A stretch of DNA of 64,000 nucleotides, from positions 21,068-85,067 of the forward strand of contig CADBCZ010000007.1 in NCBI GenBank assembly GCA_902793335.1, written 5' to 3'. Both the position numbers and the translations under genes were made by a program. Of this stretch, positions 19,876-28,332 are shown one piece after another. The notes below the pieces were generated by a model that made no database searches, was not told the origin of the DNA, and worked only from the letters and a program-made list of their open reading frames with translations. The first letter of the stretch is position 1. Each line of letters opens with the position of its first letter. Source of the stretch: an uncultured Lachnospiraceae bacterium. GTDB taxonomy: Bacteria; Bacillota; Clostridia; Lachnospirales; Lachnospiraceae.

Positions 19876-19906
19876 TTTAATTTCCTCCAATAAAAAAGAT
19901 ATGTTT

Positions 19907-19935
19907 ATTATATCAGTAAATGAAGAATGGTACAA
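19907..19935 (-). promoter_or_regulatory. Predicted promoter of rubrerythrin
   Basis: On the minus strand TTGTAC (19935-19930) and a perfect TATAAT (19912-19907) are 17 bp apart, just upstream of the ribosome-binding site. This also supports the shorter start of the gene. Confidence 0.7.
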
Positions 19936-20016
19936 CAAATAAAAAAACTATTGCCTTTTACAAAAATAGGTGGCAAAATAGGAGTAATGATTATAGGATA
20001 GAGAGGAATTGTCAAT

Positions 20017-21042
20017 ATGCAATTGTCAGATTTTAATTATGATCTACCGCAGGAATTAATAGCTCAGGATCCGCTTGAAAAGAGAAGCGATTCAAGATTA
20101 ATGATCGTAGGTAGAGAAGATGGCTCAATAGAACATAAGCATTTCTATGATATTATAGATTATGTAAACCCGGGCGATTGCCTGGTTATAAATGATACTA
20201 AGGTAATCCCTGCAAGGCTAATGGGTGTTAAGGAGGATACCGGCGCATCGATCGAAGTACTTCTCTTAAAAAGAAGAGAAGAAAAGGTATGGGAGACTTT
20301 GGTAAAACCAGGAAAGAAGGCAAGAGTCGGTGCAAGAATATCCTTTGGCGATGGATTGCTGGTTGGAGAAGTTATAGATATTGTAGAAGAGGGAAATCGA
20401 CTTATACGTTTTGAATATGAGGGGATATGGGAGGAGCTTCTTGATAAATTAGGTCAGATGCCGCTTCCGCCTTATATTACTCATAAATTACAAGATAGAA
20501 ACAGATATCAGACCGTATACGCGAAAAATGATGGCTCGGCTGCTGCGCCAACTGCAGGATTGCATTTTACAAAGGAACTGTTAGAGCAGTTGAAAGAAAA
20601 GGGTGTGGAGATAGCACACGTAACACTTCATGTTGGACTTGGAACTTTCCGTCCGGTAAAAGTAGACAATATTTTAGAGCATCATATGCATTCAGAATTT
20701 TATGTTGTTGAGCAGGAAGAAGCGGACAAGATAAATGCTGCTAAAGCAAATGGAAAGCGCATAATTTCTGTGGGAACTACAAGTACAAGAACCTTAGAAT
20801 CCGTGGCTGATGAGAACGGTATTGTCAGAGCAGGCAGCGGTTGGACGGACATATTCATTTATCCGGGATATAAATTCAAGGTTGTTGATTGCCTGATAAC
20901 GAATTTCCATTTGCCTGAATCAACTCTTTTAATGCTTGTATCAGCATTTTCTTCTAGAGAGAATATGCTTAATGCATACGAGGTAGCCGTTTCGGAGAGA
21001 TATAGATTCTTTTCGTTCGGTGATGCAATGTTCATACAGTAA
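20017..21042 (+). CDS. queA: S-adenosylmethionine:tRNA ribosyltransferase-isomerase
   Basis: 341 residues, normal length. It transfers and rearranges the ribosyl part of S-adenosylmethionine onto 7-aminomethyl-7-deazaguanine in tRNA, giving epoxyqueuosine. Typical QueA motifs are visible: [14 protein letters not shown] at the start, [38 protein letters not shown] and [20 protein letters not shown]. The start follows GAGAGGA. Other queuosine genes are not in the window, and a terminator follows directly. Confidence 0.97.
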   Translation: MQLSDFNYDLPQELIAQDPLEKRSDSRLMIVGREDGSIEHKHFYDIIDYVNPGDCLVINDTKVIPARLMGVKEDTGASIEVLLLKRREEKVWETLVKPGKKARVGARISFGDGLLVGEVIDIVEEGNRLIRFEYEGIWEELLDKLGQMPLPPYITHKLQDRNRYQTVYAKNDGSAAAPTAGLHFTKELLEQLKEKGVEIAHVTLHVGLGTFRPVKVDNILEHHMHSEFYVVEQEEADKINAAKANGKRIISVGTTSTRTLESVADENGIVRAGSGWTDIFIYPGYKFKVVDCLITNFHLPESTLLMLVSAFSSRENMLNAYEVAVSERYRFFSFGDAMFIQ

Positions 21043-21074
21043 ACTTTGATGTGAAAGTTTTCATAAATTAAAAA

Positions 21075-21132
21075 GACAGTTGCGAAACTTTGAGGTGTCC
21101 CCTCGTATTGAGTTTCACAACTGCCTTTTTTA
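21075..21132 (+). terminator. Bidirectional terminator between queA and aroA
   Basis: CAGTTGCGAAACT (21077-21089) pairs with AGTTTCACAACTG (21111-21123) with one mismatch, followed by CCTTTTTT. A run of A on the left allows use by the convergent aroA gene, whose stop codon overlaps the T-run. Confidence 0.85.
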
Positions 21133-22419
21133 TTTGGTTAGATTATATAAGTCATTGTAGAAGCTTGGATACGAAATGTTAACACACTCGGCACCTGTTA
21201 TTTCTGTATCACCATCGGCTAAACCACCGGCTATTGCAAAACTCATAGCTATTCTGTGATCTAGTTTGGAATCTATTACAGCACCGTGAAGAGGCTTGCC
21301 ACCGTTAATGATCATTCCGTCTTCTGTAGGTTCTATATCACAGCCCATTAACTTTAGGTTGGTTGACATAACGTCAATTCTGTTGGATTCTTTAACCTTT
21401 AATTCCTGTGCATCTTTTATTATAGTAGTACCTTCGGCAAAAGCAGCCATTATAGCTATAATAGGTATTTCATCTATCAATTTCGGTATAATATCGCCTT
21501 CTATAGTACATCCGTGGAGTGTTGTTGTTGAAACAGTGATATCGGCAACAGGTTCTCCAATGTCGTCTTTAATATTTGAATATTTGATATCAGCTCCCAT
21601 CATCTTACATACTGTAAGTATTCCGTCTCTTGTTGGATTGATTCCTACATTCTTGATAGTAATCTCTGAATTAGGGGTAATAAGTCCTGCTGCTATGAAA
21701 TATGCGGCAGAGGAAATATCTCCCGGTACATGGATGTGTTGAGCCATCAGTTTGTTGCCTGAGTTAACGGTTACAGTCTTACCTGAATTAGTAACCTTAA
21801 TATCTACCCCGAAAGATTCAAACATTAATTCTGTATGATTTCTCGAAAGAGCAGGTTCCGTTACTGTGGTAGAACCTTCTGCATACAATCCTGCCAATAA
21901 GATTGAAGATTTAACCTGGGCAGATGCAACAGGTGAATTATAGTTAATTCCATGAAGATTTCCTCCGTGTATGATATATGGGGCACATTTGTCATTGGAA
22001 AGACATTCGAAAGATGCCCCCATCTCTGATAAAGGAGTGATTATTCTACCCATGGGGCGTTTTCTTATTGATGCATCGCCATCAACTTTTGAAGGAAATG
22101 ATTGTGCAGCCAGTATTCCGGACATGAGTCTTGTGGTAGTCCCGCTATTGCCTACATCTAAAACTTCTTTTGGTGCTGTTAAACCATGTAATCCTTTTCC
22201 ATGGATTTTGACGATGTTAGTTTTGCAATTGTTTTCAATCTCTATTCCCAGTTTTTTGAAGCAGGCTATGGATGACAGACAATCTGCTCCTTGAAGAAAA
22301 CCGGAAACTTCAGTAGTTCCTGAGGCGAGTGCCCCTAACATGATACTTCTGTGTGAGATGGATTTATCTCCTGGAATATTGATTTCACCATGTAGGTTTG
22401 ATAAATGTGATATTTTCAT
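21130..22419 (-). CDS. aroA: 3-phosphoshikimate 1-carboxyvinyltransferase (EPSP synthase)
   Basis: Shikimate-pathway enzyme that joins phosphoenolpyruvate and shikimate 3-phosphate. 429 residues, normal length. Motifs include PGDKSISHRSIMLGALASG at the N-terminus, DVGNSGTTTRLMSG, the RKRPMGR phosphate-binding segment and KVKESNRIDVM towards the C-terminus. The start follows AGAGGAG. It lies 153 bp after tyrA on the same strand, forming an aromatic amino acid pair. No regulatory RNA was recognised in that gap. Confidence 0.96.
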   Translation of the reverse strand: MKISHLSNLHGEINIPGDKSISHRSIMLGALASGTTEVSGFLQGADCLSSIACFKKLGIEIENNCKTNIVKIHGKGLHGLTAPKEVLDVGNSGTTTRLMSGILAAQSFPSKVDGDASIRKRPMGRIITPLSEMGASFECLSNDKCAPYIIHGGNLHGINYNSPVASAQVKSSILLAGLYAEGSTTVTEPALSRNHTELMFESFGVDIKVTNSGKTVTVNSGNKLMAQHIHVPGDISSAAYFIAAGLITPNSEITIKNVGINPTRDGILTVCKMMGADIKYSNIKDDIGEPVADITVSTTTLHGCTIEGDIIPKLIDEIPIIAIMAAFAEGTTIIKDAQELKVKESNRIDVMSTNLKLMGCDIEPTEDGMIINGGKPLHGAVIDSKLDHRIAMSFAIAGGLADGDTEITGAECVNISYPSFYNDLYNLTK

Positions 22420-22572
22420 TTGTTTCTCCTCTTAGTATAGTTCTGGAAAATTGATAAAAAATGTGATAGTATACTCGCATTGTTATAGCTTATATGTGCA
22501 ATATGTTGCTGTATGTATTGAAAAATAGAGTTTGTAATATCTGAAAAAATGTGATGATGATAATTGGTGACA

Positions 22573-23673
22573 TTATCTTTCGTAAATCTGATAATTTAAA
22601 CTCTTTAATAGTTCTGCAGCGGTTATTGCACTGTCATTATCATAGAAAGATAAGCGTAATACACCCTCATTATCTTCACGGTTATGTGTTATACCGATAT
22701 TTTTAAGATTGATTCCTGCATTACCAACATGAGATACGGCAGTGGCAAGAGCATTTGGTTCATCCGGAATATCAAGATAGACATCGTAATTCATTCTTAT
22801 AACACCGGTAGGATGATCGGGAACGGAATTTCTGTAGTCCTTAGCCGTATCAAAGAAATTGTATATGTTTCTTGCATCTTCGGTTTCTATATAGGTAATC
22901 ATATCATTGATTTCATCATTGAATTTTCGCAGACCTGATACAACATTTTTAGGATTGCTAAGCAGGATATGCTCCCAGACAACAGGATTAGAAGATGCTA
23001 TTCTGGTAATATCCTTAAATCCTCCTGCAGCAAGTTGTTTGAGTATTCCGTTTTCATCCTCTTTGTCAGCTACAAGATTAACAAGTGATGAGGCGATGAC
23101 ATGAGGAATGTGACTGATGTAGGCAGTAATCTCGTCGTGTTCTTCAGGACTATAGACGATTGGAATTGAGCCCAGGTCTTCCAAAAGCATTCTGAAGTTT
23201 TCGACTTTATCATTGTCAACGGTGGCAGAAGGTGTCACAAAATAATAGGCATTTTCAATCAGCCTGTCATTCGCTGCATCAAATCCGCTACGTTCAGAGC
23301 CTACCATAGGATGTCCGCCAATGAAATAATCTTCTAAATGGTATTCGTGGATAGCTTTGTAAATATCGCTTTTCACACTACCAACATCAGTTAGAATACA
23401 ATCGTTGTGAATGATCCCCTTTATAATAGGAAGATATGCAATATTATAATGTACCGGAGCGCATAGAAAAATGTAGTCACAGTCTTTCATAGCCTCAATT
23501 GATGTGACGATTTTGGTTAATGTTTTTTCGGACAGTGCAAGAGACAATGCTTGTTGATCAACGTCAAAGCCTAATATTTCCGTATCCGGGAAAACCCTTC
23601 TGATTGATTTTGCTATAGAGCCTCCTATAAGTCCAAGACCGATGAATCCGATACATAGTTGATTGTTGTTCAT
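22573..23673 (-). CDS. tyrA: Prephenate dehydrogenase with C-terminal ACT domain
   Basis: 366 residues. It oxidises prephenate to 4-hydroxyphenylpyruvate for tyrosine synthesis. The N-terminal NAD-binding motif is GFIGLGLIGGSIAKSIR; GGHPMVGSERSGFDAA is a conserved substrate-site segment. From about residue 295 the sequence (LDIPDEPNALATAVSHVGNA) looks like an ACT regulatory domain, which in this family mediates tyrosine feedback. It is followed by aroA. Its promoter overlaps the end of the preceding pseudouridine synthase gene. Confidence 0.93.
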   Translation of the reverse strand: MNNNQLCIGFIGLGLIGGSIAKSIRRVFPDTEILGFDVDQQALSLALSEKTLTKIVTSIEAMKDCDYIFLCAPVHYNIAYLPIIKGIIHNDCILTDVGSVKSDIYKAIHEYHLEDYFIGGHPMVGSERSGFDAANDRLIENAYYFVTPSATVDNDKVENFRMLLEDLGSIPIVYSPEEHDEITAYISHIPHVIASSLVNLVADKEDENGILKQLAAGGFKDITRIASSNPVVWEHILLSNPKNVVSGLRKFNDEINDMITYIETEDARNIYNFFDTAKDYRNSVPDHPTGVIRMNYDVYLDIPDEPNALATAVSHVGNAGINLKNIGITHNREDNEGVLRLSFYDNDSAITAAELLKSLNYQIYER

Positions 23674-23728
23674 CCAGATATCCCCCTGTTATATTAATTC
23701 ATTAACTAAATTGATTTGAATAAATAGT

Positions 23729-23757
23729 ATTTTAATATGTTGTACTTTGTGTGTCAA
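23729..23757 (-). promoter_or_regulatory. Predicted promoter of tyrA (and possibly aroA)
   Basis: On the minus strand a consensus TTGACA (23757-23752) and TAAAAT (23734-23729) are 17 bp apart. The -35 box overlaps the stop codon of the upstream gene. Confidence 0.6.
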
Positions 23758-24572
23758 CACTTTAAATCGGTAAAGTGCAAAAGAGGGATTATATCTTCAT
23801 GTAAGAGTTGTTTACACTCGCCTGTTCGAAGGTCGTTTGGTATTTTGAGTTTTCCAAAAGAAATGCGTCTTAAATAAAGTACATTTGCTTCGACGGCTTT
23901 AAACATACGTTTGACCTGGTGATATTTTCCCTCCTGTATTGTTATCAAGACGAAGCAAAATTGCTCGTGGTCGTTGTAGCCTGCAAGGTTAATGTCTTCC
24001 GATAAGAAAGGAAATTGTTCGTTATAGTAGGATGAATCAAAAGAAAGAGGATTATCTAAGCATTTGACAACAGCAGGCATGGCTGTAAAGGGCTCATCAT
24101 CGTGTATTTCGATACCGTCAGATAAACATTTTATATCATGATCATCAATTTGCTTGTCCAAGACAGCGTAATAAGTCTTATCGACATGGTATTTTGGAGA
24201 TAAAAGCTTATGAGTAAGTTCCCCATCATTGGTTATAAGGAGTAATCCTTCTGTATCTTTATCCAATCTGCCGACAGGCGCTAAATCTTTGCGTGGTGAT
24301 TTGATCAAAGACATTACTGTGGGATTGATATTGTCTTTCCTGGCGGTTACATATCCGGCAGGTTTGTTTAAAATATAGTATTCGTACGTTGTTAAAGAAA
24401 CAACATTTCCTTTATAAGTTACTGTATCTTCTGTAAGTGATACTTTCTGTTCGGGAACGGTCGAAATTATCCCGTTTACCATTATCATTTTCTGCCTGAT
24501 TATGTTTTTTACCTGTGAGCGACTTCCTATACCGGCGTCGGCCAGATACTTATCCAATCGTATTTTAGACAT
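23754..24572 (-). CDS. RsuA/RluB-family rRNA pseudouridine synthase
   Basis: 272 residues. An N-terminal S4 RNA-binding domain (IRLDKYLADAGIGSRSQVKN) is followed by the catalytic motif GRLDKDTEGLLLITNDG with the essential Asp, and the C-terminal segment GKYHQVKRMFKAV typical of the RsuA/RluB/E/F families. It converts specific rRNA uridines to pseudouridine. The one-domain build resembles RsuA (16S U516), but the target position cannot be assigned. The ATG at 24572 is preferred, with AGGAG 7 bp before it, over a longer reading up to 24647. Confidence 0.9.
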   Translation of the reverse strand: MSKIRLDKYLADAGIGSRSQVKNIIRQKMIMVNGIISTVPEQKVSLTEDTVTYKGNVVSLTTYEYYILNKPAGYVTARKDNINPTVMSLIKSPRKDLAPVGRLDKDTEGLLLITNDGELTHKLLSPKYHVDKTYYAVLDKQIDDHDIKCLSDGIEIHDDEPFTAMPAVVKCLDNPLSFDSSYYNEQFPFLSEDINLAGYNDHEQFCFVLITIQEGKYHQVKRMFKAVEANVLYLRRISFGKLKIPNDLRTGECKQLLHEDIIPLLHFTDLKC

Positions 24573-24751
24573 ACCTATACTCCTGTGTCGAAATAAATTG
24601 TATTTTTTTTGATACAAATGTGTATAACCCAAAGGTATAATGCACAAAATTGTAATGCTATCTTATCATATTCATCAATAAAAGAATATGATTTTTATAA
24701 AAAAGTACTGTTTACATGGAAATGTAAATATATGGTAAAAAGGTGGAGAAC

Positions 24752-24780
24752 TTGACATTTAATTTGTTAAATGATATATT
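24752..24780 (+). promoter_or_regulatory. Predicted promoter of the 3D-domain protein
   Basis: Consensus TTGACA (24752-24757) and TATATT (24775-24780) with a 17-bp spacer, about 60 bp before the start codon. Confidence 0.75.
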
Positions 24781-24838
24781 ACGCTTTGTAACAAGTTTGT
24801 AACATTTTCGTGTGTGTTGTTTAATGGAGGAAATGAAT

Positions 24839-26563
24839 ATGCGTCATAACAGAAGAGCTGTGATGGCTGAACACTACAAACTTTATTTGAAAAAGAATAT
24901 ATTTAATGGAAGATATTTTGTAAGAAACGTTCAGATTGTTTTTTGTGCATTGATCGTATTTGCACTGCTTTTTACAGTTGTTGCATTATCAGGTAATGAT
25001 AAGGAGGCTAAGAAAACAGCCGGTGCTAATAAGAAGATAAGTGTTAAGGAAGCATTATTTGGTAATAATGAAGTTACAGAGTCGGAAATTACATCATCTA
25101 CTGAAGCTGTTGTAGCAGTTTCGGAAGAAGTGGCAACGATGGAAGCAACTACAGAGGCGGATGAAGTGGCAACTGAGATTTCTGAGGAAACAACTGTTAA
25201 TGCTGATGACACCCCGGCTGATGCTGTTATAGAGAGTGTATCGGCAGAGAATGTGGATTCATCGGGAAAAGCTACAGATGATACTGATAACGTAAATGAC
25301 AATACAAATGATAAAGTGGTAGCTGAGGTATCTGATGAAACTGTGAAAAGTGAATTCGAAGACAGATGTATTGCGAATGTAGATGAAACTTTGAATGTCA
25401 GAAAAGATCCGAGTGCAGATGCAGAATTTGTAGGTTCTATGTCAAAAGGTTCAATTGCTACAGTTGAAGGCAGAGAAGGTGAATGGACTAAGATTAAATC
25501 AGGTGATGTTGAAGGCTACGTTCTTACAGAATATATTTTGACCGGTAAGATTGCGGAGGCATTTGCTAAAGATTATGTTACGATTTTGGGAACTGCCAAA
25601 GAAGATGGAATTAATATTCGTAAAGAGCGTTCGGTAGAATCAGACATACTTAAGGTATTAGATAAAGGTGATTCTGTTTCGATTATCGAGGAAGCAAAAG
25701 AGGATGAATCTGATAAAACGGAAAAATTTGTTGAGAATACAACAGAAGAAGCTATTGAAAATAGCACAGAAGCGACTACAGAGAATAATATAGAAGTAAC
25801 TACAGAGAATAATACAGAAGTAACTACTGAAGGTATTACAGAGGAAACATCGGAAAGTATTGTAGTGGATAATACCGAGGAAAATGTTGGAAACGGTACA
25901 GAGGAAACAACAGAGCAGGCAATAAAGGAAAAATCGGAGACGACAGAGTATGCCGGGGAAAAAGCTGCTCAAAAAGATATTAACTGGCTTACAGTGATGT
26001 TAGATGATGGACAGGTTGGATATGTTTCAAAAGATTATATAGAGGTTGATAGATTATATACTCTTGCTGTATCTGCAGAGGAACTTCAGAGAAGAGAAGA
26101 AGAACGCCTGGAGGCAGAACGCGCAGCGGCTGAGGCAGCAGCAGAGGCAGAAAGACTTAAACAGCAGCAGGCGGCGCAAGCAACGCAGACGGCATCGAGT
26201 TCAACAACATCTTCTAAGAGTGATTCTTCATCAAGCTATGAGGGTGCTAAGACTACACCGGTAACTGCAACAGAGTCAGGTGAATCGCTTGGCAAGTTTT
26301 ATATTACAGCATATTGTGGATGTAAGAAGTGTAGCGGAGGACATAATAAGACAGCTAGTGGAACAACACCTACACAAGGTAGAACGATTGCGGCAGATAC
26401 AAGTGTTCTTCCATTTGGAACACAGGTTGTTATTGATGGAGTTGTATATACGGTTGAAGACAGAGGAAGCGGAGTTTGTGGTAATCATATAGATATATTC
26501 TTTGCAACTCATGAAGATGCATTAGCATTTGGCTCTAAGACAGTGACTGTGTATAAGTATTAA
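24839..26563 (+). CDS. Membrane-anchored SH3b and 3D-domain cell-wall protein
   Basis: 574 residues. A basic N-terminus and one membrane segment (about 31-51) lead to an outside part rich in Thr, Glu and Ser. Two SH3-like segments contain LNVRKDPSADAEFVGSMSKG and INIRKERSVESDILKVLDKG. Between SH3 elements lies a low-complexity block with TTENN/EVTTE-type units. A Glu/Ala-rich helix follows, and the last roughly 90 residues form a 3D domain (TAYCGCKKCSGG, AADTSVLPFGT, VEDRGSG, NHIDIFF) with its conserved Asp residues, as in Rpf/MltA-like wall lytic enzymes. ATG 24839 follows GGAGG at 8 bp. Likely peptidoglycan-binding hydrolase; monocistronic. Confidence 0.87.
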   Translation: MRHNRRAVMAEHYKLYLKKNIFNGRYFVRNVQIVFCALIVFALLFTVVALSGNDKEAKKTAGANKKISVKEALFGNNEVTESEITSSTEAVVAVSEEVATMEATTEADEVATEISEETTVNADDTPADAVIESVSAENVDSSGKATDDTDNVNDNTNDKVVAEVSDETVKSEFEDRCIANVDETLNVRKDPSADAEFVGSMSKGSIATVEGREGEWTKIKSGDVEGYVLTEYILTGKIAEAFAKDYVTILGTAKEDGINIRKERSVESDILKVLDKGDSVSIIEEAKEDESDKTEKFVENTTEEAIENSTEATTENNIEVTTENNTEVTTEGITEETSESIVVDNTEENVGNGTEETTEQAIKEKSETTEYAGEKAAQKDINWLTVMLDDGQVGYVSKDYIEVDRLYTLAVSAEELQRREEERLEAERAAAEAAAEAERLKQQQAAQATQTASSSTTSSKSDSSSSYEGAKTTPVTATESGESLGKFYITAYCGCKKCSGGHNKTASGTTPTQGRTIAADTSVLPFGTQVVIDGVVYTVEDRGSGVCGNHIDIFFATHEDALAFGSKTVTVYKY

Positions 26564-26593
26564 GAGTGTAATAACAGAATGTGAATATGTTTA

Positions 26594-26622
26594 GCGTACA
26601 TCATTGTGGATGTACGCTTTTT
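26594..26622 (+). terminator. Strong intrinsic terminator before the glycan locus
   Basis: GCGTACATC (26594-26602) pairs perfectly with GATGTACGC (26609-26617), followed by TTTTT. Confidence 0.9.
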
Positions 26623-26645
26623 CATGCAAACAGATTGTTTGTTTT

Positions 26646-26674
26646 TTGACACATATATTATAATGTGTTATTAT
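26646..26674 (+). promoter_or_regulatory. Predicted promoter of the glycan export locus
   Basis: TTGACA (26646-26651) and TATTAT (26669-26674) are 17 bp apart, between the strong terminator and the first exporter gene. Confidence 0.75.
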
Positions 26675-26704
26675 GTAGCGGATATTGATTTGGAGGTGTT
26701 TTTA

Positions 26705-27496
26705 ATGACACGCTTTTGGAATGATTTGAAAAAATACTATAAATATGAGGTGAGAGCTGCTAAGTCTGAGCTTAAGACTGAGGTTGCAAACTCATATCTG
26801 AACTGGATATGGTGGGTGTTGGATCCTCTCTTCACGATGATGATATATTACCTCATATTTGGTGTCGTTTTTAAAGCTAAAGAGGAGTACTTTACGACTT
26901 TCCTTTTTATCGGACAAACTATGTGGGCGTTCTTTAACAAGAATGTTGTTCAGAGCGTAAGAATGATTAAGAGAAATAAGAGCATTGTTGCGAGGGTTTA
27001 TATTCCTAAGTTTGTACTGCTTGTCTCTAATATGATGATCAATGGATTTAAAATGGCAATATCATGGGTTATAGTTGTTATTATGATGATTGCTACAAAA
27101 GTCCCGTTATCTTCACATTTGATTTGTTTTATTCCGATATTATTGGTTATGGTATTGGTGACATTTGCAGTTTCAATCAACCTGATGCACTTTGGTGTGT
27201 TTATTGAGGATTTGGGAAATGTTATCAATATAGCAATGAAGCTGTTGCTTTATATGACAGGTATTTTTTATAGCATAGAGACTAGACTCGGACCTGATCA
27301 TCCGTTGATTGCAAAGATAATTCTTCACGGCAATCCAATGGCGTTGCTTATAACAGATATGCGTAATGTTGTTTTATATGATAAAGCACCACATTGGATA
27401 TGGCTGCTTATATGGACAGTTATTTCACTTATATTCTCAATAATAGGAATTAAAACAATATATAAGAATGAGAATACATATGCTAAGGTTATTTAA
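26705..27496 (+). CDS. wzm: ABC-2 type polysaccharide export permease (exporter 1)
   Basis: 263 residues with about six membrane segments. The N-terminal cytoplasmic segment (residues 1-30) and NSYLNWIWWVLDPLFTMMIY match the Wzm/TagG/RfbA permease family, which forms the channel for lipid-linked polysaccharides or teichoic acids. ATG 26705 is preferred because GGAGG lies 8 bp before it; an upstream reading from 26606 has no such site. The ATPase gene follows closely. It starts the long plus-strand glycan gene series. Confidence 0.9.
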   Translation: MTRFWNDLKKYYKYEVRAAKSELKTEVANSYLNWIWWVLDPLFTMMIYYLIFGVVFKAKEEYFTTFLFIGQTMWAFFNKNVVQSVRMIKRNKSIVARVYIPKFVLLVSNMMINGFKMAISWVIVVIMMIATKVPLSSHLICFIPILLVMVLVTFAVSINLMHFGVFIEDLGNVINIAMKLLLYMTGIFYSIETRLGPDHPLIAKIILHGNPMALLITDMRNVVLYDKAPHWIWLLIWTVISLIFSIIGIKTIYKNENTYAKVI

Positions 27497-27540
27497 TTAT
27501 ATTAGTGTCTCGAAAGGATAATAATTATTTAGGTGAGAAG

Positions 27541-28332
27541 ATGAGTAATAATACAGATGTCATAAAAAAAACTGAAACTGATAACAGTAATAACAAGTCC
27601 CTGTCAGAGGAAATCGCAATAGAAGTCAAGGATTTATGGATTGGTTACAAAGATATTCAGGCATATTCCATCAAGAAGAGTCTGTTGAAGTTAAAGAAGG
27701 CTCATGTTGAGGAGTTTCAGGCAGTAAGAGGTGTTTCATATACTGTCAGAAGAGGAGAAATTCTCGGAATTATTGGTAAGAACGGAAGTGGAAAGTCGAC
27801 AATGCTCAAAGCTTTGGCTGGAATATTCTGCGCTGATAAGGGTTCTATTGATCTTAAGGGCAATTCTGTTTCACTGCTTTCAATCGGTGTGGGATTTCAA
27901 AAGGAGATAACAGGTCGGGAGAATATTCTTCTTTCCGGAATGCTTCTTGGTTTTTCAGAAGAAGAGATACGTGAAAAGATGCCTGACATTATCGAATTTG
28001 CCGAACTAGGAAAATTCATTGACAAACCGGTCAAGACATATTCAAGCGGTATGTACTCTAAGCTGGCATTTTCGATCACTGCTGTTTTGCAGACAGAAAT
28101 TATGCTTATCGATGAGGTGTTATCTGTAGGTGATGCAAAGTTTAAAAAGAAGAGTTATCGTAAGATGAAAGAGCTGATTTCTAATAAGGACAGAACGGTT
28201 GTAATTGTTTCACATAATGAACAGACATTGTTAGAGCTTTGTGACAGGGTTATGTGGATGCATGATGGAGAAATCAAACGTATTGGTGACCCTAAAGAAG
28301 TTTTAGAGGAATATGCGGAGTTTATGAAATGA
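27541..28332 (+). CDS. wzt: ABC polysaccharide export ATPase (exporter 1)
   Basis: 263 residues. Walker A is GIIGKNGSGKST, the ABC signature region is YSSGMYSKLAFSI and Walker B is IMLIDEVLSVGDAKF. The N-terminal WIGYKDIQAYSIKKSLL segment is typical of the Wzt/TagH subfamily. It ends soon after the nucleotide-binding domain, so it lacks the C-terminal glycan-binding domain present in the second exporter's ATPase. ATG 27541 follows AGGTGAG. The 3' end overlaps the next gene by 4 bp (ATGA). Confidence 0.9.
   Translation: MSNNTDVIKKTETDNSNNKSLSEEIAIEVKDLWIGYKDIQAYSIKKSLLKLKKAHVEEFQAVRGVSYTVRRGEILGIIGKNGSGKSTMLKALAGIFCADKGSIDLKGNSVSLLSIGVGFQKEITGRENILLSGMLLGFSEEEIREKMPDIIEFAELGKFIDKPVKTYSSGMYSKLAFSITAVLQTEIMLIDEVLSVGDAKFKKKSYRKMKELISNKDRTVVIVSHNEQTLLELCDRVMWMHDGEIKRIGDPKEVLEEYAEFMK

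Noticed and set aside
21296-21742. 148-codon plus-strand frame
   Set aside because: It is antisense to aroA, whose motifs are clear, and has no protein features of its own.
22420-22572. Possible leader or riboswitch between tyrA and aroA
   Set aside because: I found neither a stable hairpin with T-run nor a T-box core; a TTGCAC/TATACT pair there has a 22-bp spacer, too long for a convincing promoter.
25658-25972. 104-codon minus-strand frame rich in Cys and Phe
   Set aside because: It is the complement of the Thr/Glu-rich repeat block of the wall protein; composition explains the open frame.
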